64,000 bases of DNA, from contig CAJFCJ010000016.1 of NCBI GenBank assembly GCA_904063045.1, forward strand, positions 620,001 to 684,000, read 5' to 3'. Positions 54,658-64,000 of this stretch are shown one piece after another. A program made the position numbers and the translations under genes. The stretch's first letter is position 1; each line of letters begins with the position of its first letter. The DNA is from Dimorphilus gyrociliatus. Lineage: Eukaryota > Annelida > Polychaeta > Dinophilidae. The notes under the pieces are model-generated. The model was not told the origin of the DNA and ran no database searches. It saw only the letters and a list, made by a program, of their open reading frames with translations.

Positions 54658-55418
54658 GGAGTTTTTTCTTCAATGTAGCGTGTTTATTGTTATTTCCTAC
54701 TAAAGCAGACGATATTGACTCTTTGCATCTCGTATTGCCATCTAGTTTTAGAATTTAATATCTCTATGTTAACAGAGAGACTTCTTTGATGTTTGATCAG
54801 AGTAAGTTTCCCAAAGATAATCTATTCTTATATAAAATAAAGTAAAGAATATTCAAATGTTTAAAATTCTCATGTTATTCTATTTTTTCAATCAATAATA
54901 AGAAACTTATAATATATATTTACATTTCATTTACAAAAGAATACAACAGATGGCGCTATTTAATGAAAAAAACTTTATTTTAGAAAAAAAAAGATCTATT
55001 GTTAACTAGTTAAAATATTATTAAAAAAAAACCGATTAATTGATCAAATTCAATTTCATAACTCCATATGTCACTTTTATACTCAATTATGATTGAATAA
55101 AGCCGATATGGCAGCTGAAAGAACAGTTGAAAGAGAGAGAGAAAGAGAGAGAGATAGACAACAGTTTAGTTAAAAAGTATATAAAAAATTGAATATTTTA
55201 GAATAACCAATGAAAATACTAACAACTGTTGATATTAAGTTTTTTATTATTAATATTATTATGATAGTAAATACATACGAGAATTAGAGTGAGACTTGTG
55301 TTACTACTGGTGGCTCATTTCAAAGCATATTGCATTTCATACCGTTTAGTTAATGTTAATTATTATTAATAATATTATTTATCATTAACTCTCATACTAA
55401 CCTAACTAAAAGTGAGAT
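54658..55418. other. Divergent promoter region of FN3K-like and Cys-loop channel genes
   Basis: 761 bases between two divergent start codons. Contains TTGCCATCTAG at 54736-54746 and CAGATGGCGCTA at 54948-54959, both members of the recurrent GCGCCATCT word, and a GA-rich tract near 55130-55160. Confidence 0.5.
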
Positions 55419-57223
55419 ATGAGAATAAATTTACTTACTTTATTCGTTATATTTCATTGCAATAACGGGTAAGTAAGATAGTTTATTATATCTAATGTAT
55501 ATATTCATTCTAATTAAGATATTCAGTAATCAGAACGATAATAAGGTTAAAGAATTCTTAAAAAGAATAAACAGCGAAAATTATCAGAATGGAATAAGAC
55601 CAGGATTTTCTAAAGGTTAGTTTATTTGATTTAATTTTGTAATTAATTCATTAATTAATAATTAATAATTATATTAAAGGTGAAATAGACAAAGTTGAAA
55701 TGAATATGTATATTAATAGCTTTGGTTCAATTAGTGAATCATTGATGGTAAATTTTATTGATAGATAACACTACTACTTTATTATATATATTTATATATT
55801 TTCTATTTAACAGGAGTATACTATTAGTATCTTTATGCGTCAATCTTGGAGAGATGAACGTTTAAGGCACAACTTAACAAAATTAACTTTATCTTATCAT
55901 TATGGGGATATTCTATGGGTTCCTGATTTATTTTTTAGAAATGAAAAGAAAGCTTATGTTCATCGCGTGATTCATCCTAATAAACTAATTACCGTATCCG
56001 AAGATGGTAGGGTTACCTATAGTCAGAGGTTAGAAGGTGATATATATATATAGACAATTATAGATTATACATAGAAGAATATTCTATAGGATAACTTTAA
56101 AACTTTCGTGCAATATGATACTCCTAAAATTCCCCGTTGATACTCAAGTTTGTCCTCTCTACTTAGAAAGTTGTAAGTAACATTTTATAAAGAAAACTCT
56201 TCAAATATAATCTATACTGTATATCCTATATTAACTGTTCTTAATATAATATCTTCTATAGTTGGCTATACAACTGAAGAATTAATGTTCTATTGGAAAA
56301 AAAAGAATCCTGTTCAATTAAATATTGAAAATGAATTACCGAAATATGAATTAAAAGATATGATTTTTGATAATTGTACCCAGAACTACTTAACTGGTAA
56401 TTTTACATGTATTAAGACAGTTTTTACTTTAGAACGACAATATGATTTTTATATCATACAATTCTATTTACCGTCTATTCTGATTGTTATGATATCTTGG
56501 ATTTCATTTTGGATTGATAACGAAGCTATACCTGCTAGAATTTCGTTAGGTTTATTAACGGTTCTTACTCAAATTACTCAGATGTCTGGTTTAAAAAATC
56601 TATCTCCAGCTGTATCGTATGTAACAACATTAGACGTTTGGAATTTTGCTTGCCTAATATTTACATGCGCAGCGTTTATTGAATTTTCCATTGTTAATGG
56701 AGTAAAATATGGTGTAAAAGATGATAAAACTACAATTGAAGTAATTATATTCTACTGTATTCTTATTAAATTGTTTAATTAATTTTCATTAACTATCGTT
56801 AAGGAAAAGGAACAATCAAGAGAAACTGATGGAGTATCTACAACAATGAATCACCAAATTCGTAGACGACACATTAAAATGAAAAAGTTTAGCTGCAAAA
56901 TGTAATACTATTATTAATTTATAGCTTAATTGCTGTTTAACGTCCATAATAAGATTTATTAGGAAATATCAACGAAAAGTTGTGACATGAGTTCCCAACT
57001 AAATCTTTTACCTTTTCAGTCTCTAATTAACCTTTCAATATATATATATATATATAAATAAGCATTGAAATCTCTTTTCTCTTATAGAAAGAAGAAGAAG
57101 AAAAGTCCTTTAAGACGAAGAGATTTATCAATTGCAATAGATAAGATTTCAAGGATAATCTTTCCAATTTTCTTTGCAGTTTTTAACGTTTTCTATTGGA
57201 TTGCTATATTCAAATTCCTATAA
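55419..57223 (+). CDS. Cys-loop ligand-gated anion channel subunit (GlyR/GluCl-like), 8 exons
   Basis: Pentameric ligand-gated channel subunit at the plasma membrane. Exons: 55419-55468, 55527-55615, 55680-55747, 55814-56028, 56090-56172, 56262-56740, 56804-56901, 57088-57223. They sum to 1218 nt (405 aa) with consistent phases. Features: signal peptide (1-17), FMRQSWRDERL, loop A WVPDLFF, Cys-loop C148-C162 with FPVDTQVC, and a second cysteine pair C207-C218 typical of glycine/glutamate-gated subunits. TM1-TM3 follow. TM2 begins with PAR (259-261), the signature of anion selectivity. The intracellular loop is short, about 60 residues and basic, and TM4 lies at the C-terminus. TM2 position 6' is Leu267 instead of the usual Thr. 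The agonist cannot be told from sequence. Confidence 0.93.
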
Positions 57224-57811
57224 TTCATATTAAATTTATGATATTAAATATTTTGCATTATGTAATGTCACCTAGTCAGTTCAAATCTCACATTTTTTCT
57301 GTTACTCGATTTTTAGTGTCTGTTGTTGCGATCGTTATTCTTCTTTTTGTTATTATTTTGTTGTATTTTTTGTTTAAATTAATAAAAGGTAAATAACTTC
57401 TATTTCGCTTTCTGATTGGATAAAAGATAGTCTATTAATATCGCAAATATAGGAATCTTCTTGGAAACGTCTCTACCCTTATTACTCTTCCTTTTTTTAA
57501 TTATTATTATAGAAGTAGTATTGTAAAGTTTTCACGTTGCTTTATTATAGTTTTTATTATTTTCTTATATAAAAGAAAAACAGTGAAAGAGATAATTATT
57601 ATATATTTATTTTTAAACTTGTTTACTCAAAGACGTATCTTGAATACAATAGTTTTTTTTTTAATATAAAACCTATAGGCTCAGAGGAATATTATCAATT
57701 TATCGATTAACAATAAAAGTTGAAAGAGTTAGACTGGTTTCTTATTAAGTGTAGTTTGGTTTTTTTTTCCATTTTTTATAATTCTGTTGAACAGGAGAAT
57801 TAATATAAAGA
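57224..57811. other. 3' region and spacer before the first dioxygenase gene
   Basis: 588 AT-rich bases. An AATAAA at 57381-57386 may be the channel gene's polyadenylation signal. A strong polypyrimidine-AG acceptor-like site ends near 57794, 18 bases before the next ATG. Confidence 0.5.
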
Positions 57812-59158
57812 ATGGATGAAAAAACATGTAAAATTGTCAAGTTAAGGGAAAACTCTTCAGTACCAGGTAATAGTTATTAAATATGATATCTGTTCTGTGA
57901 ATTAGTATTATGTATTTCATCAAATATAACAGAGGTAGTAAATACTGGTAAATTCCAAATAACAAGCGACATGAAGGCCATGTACGATGAAGAAGGAGTT
58001 ATTTGCGTCAGGTAATTACTATTAATATTTCTAAAAGAATATATTAGACTCTAACGTTGCAAAGACAAATGAAAAGAATCATCCTCTCATTTCCGGAAAT
58101 AGTATCGTTGCTTGTCAAAAAAGAAAGCAGCTTTTTATATCATGTTTAATTATAGGAACTTATTTTCGAAAGAAGAAATAGACCATATACTGAAAGCAAT
58201 CACGGCGACAGATGAAATTACTGGCAAAAGTTGGGGTGTTAGTAGTTTCTTGTTCGTTTCTTTGATATAATTAATTAAGAATTCGTTTTATTTTAAATAG
58301 AGATCGGACGGTGAAGGAAGATCCGTTAAATTAGCTTTGTGGAAGCATCCTGGCAATGATGTTACCGGAATGGTGGCTAGATGTAAACGCATAGTTGATA
58401 CCTGTGAAGCTTTATTGGGAGGCGAGGTATATCATTATCATACAAAATTAATGATGAAGGATGCGAAAACTGGAGGAAAGCATTTATGGCATCAAGATTA
58501 CGGATATTGGTATAAGAATGGTATGCTCAGGCCCGATGTACTTACAGTTTTTATACCTCTTGATGTCTGCAACAAGACAAATGGCGGCCTTCAAGTAAGT
58601 AATAAGCCATTATTATGTTAAATACGTTTATAATTGTTCATCTGCTAATGTATAATATATCCAATTAAAGTGTATACATAAATGTTAGGTTGTACCGGGA
58701 AGTCACAAAGCTGGTAGAATTGAACATCTCACCGTAGCTGAGCAAACAGCCGCCAATGATGAAAGAGTACAAGCTCTTTGTGAACATTTTGGAGGCAAAG
58801 TCTATACCGATTTACAACCTGGAGACACTCTTTTTTTCCATTCTAATCTTTTACATACATCGGATAAGAATGATAGCGATATGAGACGATGGTGCTTCCT
58901 AACGGCGTATAACAGAGCTGATAATGATCCTATTTACAAGCATCATCACCCAAATTATACACCATTGAGCAAGGTAAATAAAAAATATAATATATTACAA
59001 TAAATCAAATGTAAAGATTTCGCTTCAAAAACAAAAATTAGGTGGAAGATTCAGCTATTTTAGAATGTCAAAATTTTACGGATATGTCTGGAAAAGAATT
59101 CCTTGATCCAAAAGATTATGACCAGCATTTACGATTAAAAAAGAGTGGATATCATTGA
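57812..59158 (+). CDS. Phytanoyl-CoA dioxygenase (PhyH) family protein, tandem copy 1
   Basis: PhyH-family enzymes are Fe(II)/2-oxoglutarate-dependent oxygenases. Exons: 57812-57866, 57933-58011, 58156-58237, 58301-58594, 58689-58973, 59042-59158. They sum to 912 nt (303 aa). The metal-binding HxD is in HLWHQDYGYW (H136, D138). The distal His is in HSNLLHTSD (H226) and is followed by conserved arginines (R236/R237). VVPGSHKAGRIEH matches the family's GSHK-x-G block. There is no N-terminal targeting signal for peroxisome or secretion. C-terminal GYH is not a standard PTS1. Sequence resembles the broad bacterial/animal PhyH group rather than human PHYH itself, so the substrate is unknown. It has the same exon phases as copy 2, with exons 2-5 of equal length. 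Confidence 0.93.
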
Positions 59159-60022
59159 AGTCTGTTATAGTTTCATGTAATTTTCCCCTACCTTCCCCTT
59201 TCCAATATTTCTTCCATCTATCTTAAATTTGAATTCTAATACTAGAATAAGGGAGGAGCAGAGGGGGGGAGACGAATTAAAGACAGATGATATTTCTATT
59301 ATTCACTGCATATAATACACATACATATACTATATGATGGGATGTTTTGCTATTGTTTATTTATATAAAATATCTAGATTAACAAAATCTAATATATATC
59401 CAACTTAAATACATAGATATATAGCGCTCATAAAATATATATACAGTATATATATACAAAGTATAGTATTTAGCATATAGAATGTAAATAGAGAGATGTA
59501 TTTTAGATTTAGTTTTGTTTGCTTGATTCTTAGATATTCGTTCTTTAGATTGTTCCTTAGTAGGCATAAATTGTTAGATAGATTATTTTTAGATATACAA
59601 TATATATTCTCTTATTTTGTTATTTTATCTAAATTTATAATCCACCCGTCAGATAATTTTGCTGATTTCCATTTAGAATAAATTTATCTTTTATCAAATC
59701 TATGTCAAGCAAGCAAGCTATTGTTTCATGAATGTTTATACACTGTACAACCTTGAAAAATTGACTTGTATTGTCTCTTTTACAATATAAACATAATTAA
59801 TAAATGTATATCATACACACAAAATTTAAAAGCGCCATCTAGTTAATCAAAAAAACTCTACCATTTTCTATTCAAGTGCCTGGTTTGTTTTGTTTTGGTT
59901 TGCTAGTAAAAAAAAGTAAAACAGAGCAATTCAGCAAGCGGCCTTGACATTGAATATTCTTTCTCTGAAGCAGCTATCAGCCAATCTTCGAAAGTTGAAC
60001 AATTAAAATAATTACTTTACCA
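59159..60022. other. Spacer between the two dioxygenase genes
   Basis: 864 bases. Holds TATACAGTATA at 59440-59450 and AAAGCGCCATCTAG at 59829-59842, about 180 bases before the copy 2 ATG. Weak open frames at 59379-59567 (-) and 59496-59681 (+) are AT-rich chance frames. Confidence 0.55.
59829..59842. promoter_or_regulatory. AAAGCGCCATCTAG element upstream of dioxygenase copy 2
   Basis: Exact 14-base match to the element at 40519-40532 upstream of UNC5, in the same orientation on the + strand. A promoter-proximal role is inferred. Confidence 0.4.
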
Positions 60023-61333
60023 ATGGATAAATCACAAATCGTACACCTAAGAGAAAATAATACTATACAGGGTGAATGTTATTATCTTCATTTTAAATAT
60101 TAAAACGGACTACTAACTATAAAGACAAGTTATGTAGTCATTTTTGTCAGGAGTTTATTGATTTTTCATAGATTTTATGCTTAACATTTATTAGAATTTA
60201 AGAACACCGGTAAATTCGAGATCAACGACGAAATAAAAAAGGTCTATGATGATGAAGGTGTCTTCTGCGTCAGGTAACACAATAAAATGGCTCCTTTGTA
60301 GATCTCTTTCCTTTTTTGCTTTCTATTAATAAATTAAATTATCTATATTTGGAACCAGAAATTTATTTTCCAAAGAGGAAATAGACCATATTCTTAAAGG
60401 AATAACAGAAACTGACCTAATTACTAGTCGGGCTTGGGACGTAAGTGGCAGCGTTCTTTGCTCTGTTTACCTATTCTTTTCTTAGATAAATAAATTTAGC
60501 GCTAAAATTTTTAATTGTGTAAACAGTTAGCCGATGGCGAAGGAAGAGCCAGCAGGCTGGTTATATGGAGCCATCCCGGAAATGATGTAACCGGAATGGT
60601 AGCAAGGAGTAGAAGACTGGTGGAATCTTCTGAGAGATTATTAGGTGGTGAAGTGTACCACTATCACTCTAAATTAATGATGAAAGAACCCCATACGGGA
60701 GGTAAACATCTTTGGCATCAAGATTACGGCTATTGGTATAAAAATGGTATGCTCAGACCAGATGTTTTGACTGTTTTCATCGCTCTTGACGTTTGCAATA
60801 AGACTAACGGTGGACTACAAGTAAGAGTCCGCTATCACTTAAAATGGCTTTTACAATTCTTTTATTAACAGGTAGTACCTGGAACTCACAAAGCCGGTAG
60901 AATTGAGCACGATCTCCTGCATGGACAAACTGTCGCTAATTACGACAGAGTGAATGCTTTGTGCGAACACTATGGAGGTGTTGTATACGCTGATCTTCAA
61001 CCTGGAGATGCTCTTTTTTTTCATTCTAATGTTCTACATACATCGGATAAGAATGATAGCGATCTTAGAAGATGGTGTTTATTATTGTCTTACAACAGAG
61101 CTGATAATGATCCCATTTATAAGCATCATCATCCAAATTATACTCAGTTGAAAATGGTATGAAAATACTATAGGAAAGCATTAAATGTTACTGAAAAGTG
61201 TGTTTTTATCCAGGTTGAAGATTCCGAAATCTTGTCCTGTCAGAATTTTACAGATATGTCGGGAAAAGAGTTTATGGATCCTGCTGGAGATAAAACAGTC
61301 AACATAAGCTTAAAGAAAAGCGGCTTTCATTAA
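60023..61333 (+). CDS. Phytanoyl-CoA dioxygenase (PhyH) family protein, tandem copy 2
   Basis: Paralogue of the gene at 57812-59158. Exons: 60023-60071, 60195-60273, 60359-60440, 60527-60820, 60872-61156, 61214-61333. They sum to 909 nt (302 aa). Exons 2-5 have exactly the same lengths as in copy 1 (79, 82, 294, 285), so this is a tandem duplication. By hand count exons 4 and 5 are about 80 percent identical in protein. The HxD motif (HQDYGYW), HSNVLHTSD and the basic residues after it are kept. The most divergent stretch follows RIEH: DLLHGQTVANYD here against LTVAEQTAANDE in copy 1. This lies between the two metal ligands and may affect substrate choice. An AATAAA at 61361-61366 is the likely polyadenylation signal. 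Confidence 0.93.
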
Positions 61334-61360
61334 ACTTATGCTCTTAACTAGGAATATCTT

Positions 61361-61366
61361 AATAAA
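61361..61366 (+). terminator. Polyadenylation signal AATAAA, dioxygenase copy 2
   Basis: Canonical hexamer 28 bases after the stop codon. Confidence 0.6.
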
Positions 61367-61618
61367 GTCATATTTGAAAAATATTAAATTTTAATAATCA
61401 ATTATGTATAAATGAGACGTTAACAATGAATTTTTAAAAGAAGCTAACAAAATTTGCCATAAAAAATTATGATATGAAAAAATAGCCTAATTCTTCCTTA
61501 ATCTTGCCTTTATCTTTATCTCCTACCTTTTTTTTATATCAACCTTTGAAAGGAGCACCATAAATAATTATATAAACATACTAATATATATATATATATA
61601 TCTATAGTTTCCTACGTA

Positions 61619-61781
61619 ATGTTTGGAAACACTATGGGATTACCTCTGCAACAAATGGCATTCATTCAAGGAGTAAGATGAAAAATTATTATGAAATCTA
61701 TTGCCAGAGCTGTTTTTCTTTTATCGTTAATTGTAACAGTTATACGGCCAAAAGTACTTCCCTACTAATATCCTTTTTTGA
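61619..61781 (+). CDS. Possible two-exon micropeptide, 31 aa
   Basis: An ATG at 61619 opens 18 codons (MFGNTMGLPLQQMAFIQG) that end at a strong GTAAGA donor (61673). A TAACAG acceptor ends at 61739, giving a 67-base intron of the size typical in this window. It rejoins in phase 0 with LYGQKYFPTNILF and a stop at 61779-61781. The exon sequence is less AT-biased than its surroundings. No homology was recognised, so chance is a real alternative. Confidence 0.25.
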
Positions 61782-62467
61782 TTATTATTCAGTTACTTGT
61801 TTTTTTAATGAAACATAGAAAAGAGGAAAGGACGGTTTCATAACTAATGCGAATATAACGTAATTGATAACATAAGCTTCCTATATTGAATATATTTTTA
61901 TATTCTTAATAATATGCTAAAAAAGGAAACTTGGATTTAAATAATAATCAAAAGTTATAATCTTTAATATTTTGATTATGTTAAATGATAAATAAATTAG
62001 AAATTAGTTTAACTATTCAGAAATCTGCTGCCTTCTTGCTCTTTTAAAAGTAATATACAATACGGCAGAATAAATAAAGAGGCATAAAAAGTTTGACGAA
62101 TAACAATAGAACGAATAACAAGTGCAATTTTAAAACTAAGAATAATGTTGAAAAGTCATTCGTGTGATATCAGGGAGCTAATTATAGTCAATTATACTAA
62201 TTAAATATTTTTAAGTTGACTGGAAGAAAAAATAAATCAATGTTATTTTATCTATTCGTTCGTTAACAACACGAAATCGACAAATTTGCTTTAATAATGG
62301 AAAATCTTTTAAATCTGCATGAAAATATCCTCAATAAAAAGATACTATTAGAAGTATTTGCTATTAAAAACCAGTCACGACCACTTTTATCACCAAATGT
62401 AATAAGAGTTACGTATTAGATAACGCTGTAACCATCTGTTGCAGAAAGATTATCCCCACCGTTAGCC
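61782..62467. other. Spacer, about 690 bases
   Basis: AT-rich sequence before the 3' end of the last gene. Nothing recognisable. Confidence 0.55.
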
Positions 62468-63933
62468 TTACATGACAGTATTATTTTGTAGAGTTTGCCC
62501 ACCATCATCATTTTGGACGAGTAGAGTTGGTCTGTTAGGAGGTGCTTGAACGATTGGAATGGTCAGTGAAAGCGGTTGTATAGCGTTCACTTTGTTAACG
62601 CCCCGCGATCTAGTGAGTATTTTCGATGTTTGCGGCATTGGAGTTGATTGCTGCTGTTGTTGTTGTTGTCGTTGAGCTGCCACGAACTGAGCTGTTAGCT
62701 GTTGCGTCGAATTAGGGGTAATCTTTTGAAATTTTTGGGCATTAACGATTGCTATTGGCTTCGGTGAATGCTGTTTTAATTGGTCTGCTTGGGGACTAGA
62801 TGTAGTCGTCTGTTACCAATAAAAAAATGAAAAAGAGAGATCAGTTGCTATTTTTCCATTATATATAGTATAAACCACTTAATTGTATGTTGATAAGCAA
62901 GTGACACAAAAATAGTTAATTATCAACTAATAATACACCTAAGTTGAGACGCATGAAATATGCAATATAAAGCCAAGTGTAATCATCTTAACATAGATAT
63001 AGTGTATTTTGCAAATTATTTACCTGCTTAAAATGTTTAAGTAAGTTGTTCCATTGCAAACCAACCAACTGGCCATTGACCAGTTGAGTGGGGTCTACAC
63101 TTGCAACAACTATATTGACTCCTTTGTTTTGTTGCTGAGCTGTCGTTACTGTTGATAAGTTGGTAGGAACTGTTGTTTGAGGGACGTTATTCCTATTTCT
63201 ATCTCGTTTTAAAGCATTTATATTCAGACTTGTCCCATTTAGATGGAGCATTGCTGTCGAAGTCGTAGTTGGCGAGCCAGATGTCAATTTTTGAGCTATA
63301 CCAATTTGCCTTGTAGATTCGTTTAAGCCAATTTGATTTGATTCCAAACAAAGTTTCCTAGTTAATAAAAAAAATGGAATGATGAATATTGCAATTAAAA
63401 ACAATAAATTGTTCACAATTGGTAATTTAATACTTAATGTCAAATTTGAAATTATTCATATAGACTAGATGCAAAATACATTATTCTTCTATCATATATT
63501 CACTTTTTATGTTAAGACTAATTCTTGTTGTTCCAAGAAGACTTACAAGTTTATGTAGAAAATTATGTGATTTAGATAAGGATTTACATACTTAGCTGGT
63601 GGTTGCATTCCTCCAGACACAGCATCCTTAATTTTTAGTCCACCGCAGCTTATCAAGAAATTATTTGTTGAAGTTAGGGTAATAGACGGAGTCGTAGGTA
63701 CTGGTTGTGGAGGCTTTGCTGGTTTTGGCTCTAGTATTGACTTAGCAGCGGCCCGAAAAAGATTCACTGTTCGGGAGAAAATACGAGGTCCCTTCGGGCA
63801 GTTTGAGCAATGCCAATTATTTGCGGCCAACGGGTATAAGGTAATAGAGGTCGAAGTTTCATCCTCCGAGTCACTGTCGTCCTCATATCGCATATCTAAA
63901 TACCTAGATTGTGGACGAAATGATCTTTCCGAA
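62468..63933 (-). CDS. C-terminal three exons of a Gln/Thr-rich, probably nuclear protein (gene runs off right edge)
   Basis: Exons on - strand: 63933-63592, 63357-63024, 62809-62468, joined in phase (AA|G, then phase 0). They encode about 339 residues ending in NNTVM. The first visible exon has an acidic DDSDSEDE block, a cysteine pair in WHCSNCPKG, a basic/Ala segment and a Pro-rich run. The second is Asn/Thr-rich with LVGLQWNNLLKHF. The third has a (Gln)n run and hydrophobic/Pro patches. The composition resembles a transcriptional co-regulator, but no family was recognised. The 5' part lies beyond 64000. Confidence 0.75.
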
Positions 63934-64000
63934 CTGTAGAGAAAACATTAAAAATTTAATTCTTTAATTTTGCAGCTTTAATAAAATATTCGTACGGTGA

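Noticed and set aside
1-64000. tRNA, rRNA, CRISPR or bacterial operon features
   Set aside because: No tRNA B-box with cloverleaf, no rRNA-like block and no regularly spaced repeats were found. The gene structure is clearly eukaryotic.

Overview
The window is AT-rich animal nuclear DNA. The genes are split by small GT-AG introns (mostly about 50-110 bases) and encode metazoan proteins: an UNC5-type netrin receptor, an EML microtubule-associated protein and a glycine-receptor-like Cys-loop channel. No operons, CRISPR arrays, rRNA or tRNA genes were seen. Compact introns, many (GA)n, (TA)n and (CT)n microsatellites, and the gene set suggest a bilaterian invertebrate with a small genome, probably a lophotrochozoan. 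The species cannot be fixed from the sequence alone.

Layout. 148-3600 (+): complete EML-family gene, 14 exons. 3896-5338 (-): two-exon gene for an orphan seven-transmembrane protein, convergent with EML. 8454-12700 (+): leucine-rich-repeat protein with two C-terminal EF-hands (LRRC74-like), 14 exons. 17455-40191 (-): UNC5 netrin receptor, 9 coding exons spread over 22.7 kb, with introns of 8.5, 5.4 and 3.0 kb that stand out against the compact neighbours. 40192-52560: about 12 kb without a recognisable gene. 52611-53036 (+): tentative Cys-rich, lysine/arginine-rich protein. 53481-54657 (-): fructosamine-3-kinase family protein. 55419-57223 (+): Cys-loop anion-channel subunit. 57812-59158 and 60023-61333 (+): tandem pair of phytanoyl-CoA-dioxygenase-family genes with matching exon structure. 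61619-61781 (+): possible two-exon micropeptide. 62468-63933 (-): last three exons of a Gln/Thr-rich, probably nuclear protein that continues beyond the right edge.

Exon joins were worked out by hand from reading frame, GT/AG signals and family resemblance. Each multi-exon model listed with high confidence keeps a consistent phase through to its stop codon. The genes do not form one pathway. UNC5 (axon guidance), the anion channel, the orphan receptor-like 7TM protein and the EML and LRR/EF-hand proteins (cytoskeletal or ciliary in relatives) would fit neural or ciliated cells, but that is inference.

The most unusual non-genic signals are two short palindromic words far above chance frequency: TATAC(A/T)GTATA (18 exact copies found) and TAGGCCTA (13 exact copies found). 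A promoter-proximal word, AGCGCCATCTAG, and shared X-box-like elements also stand out.
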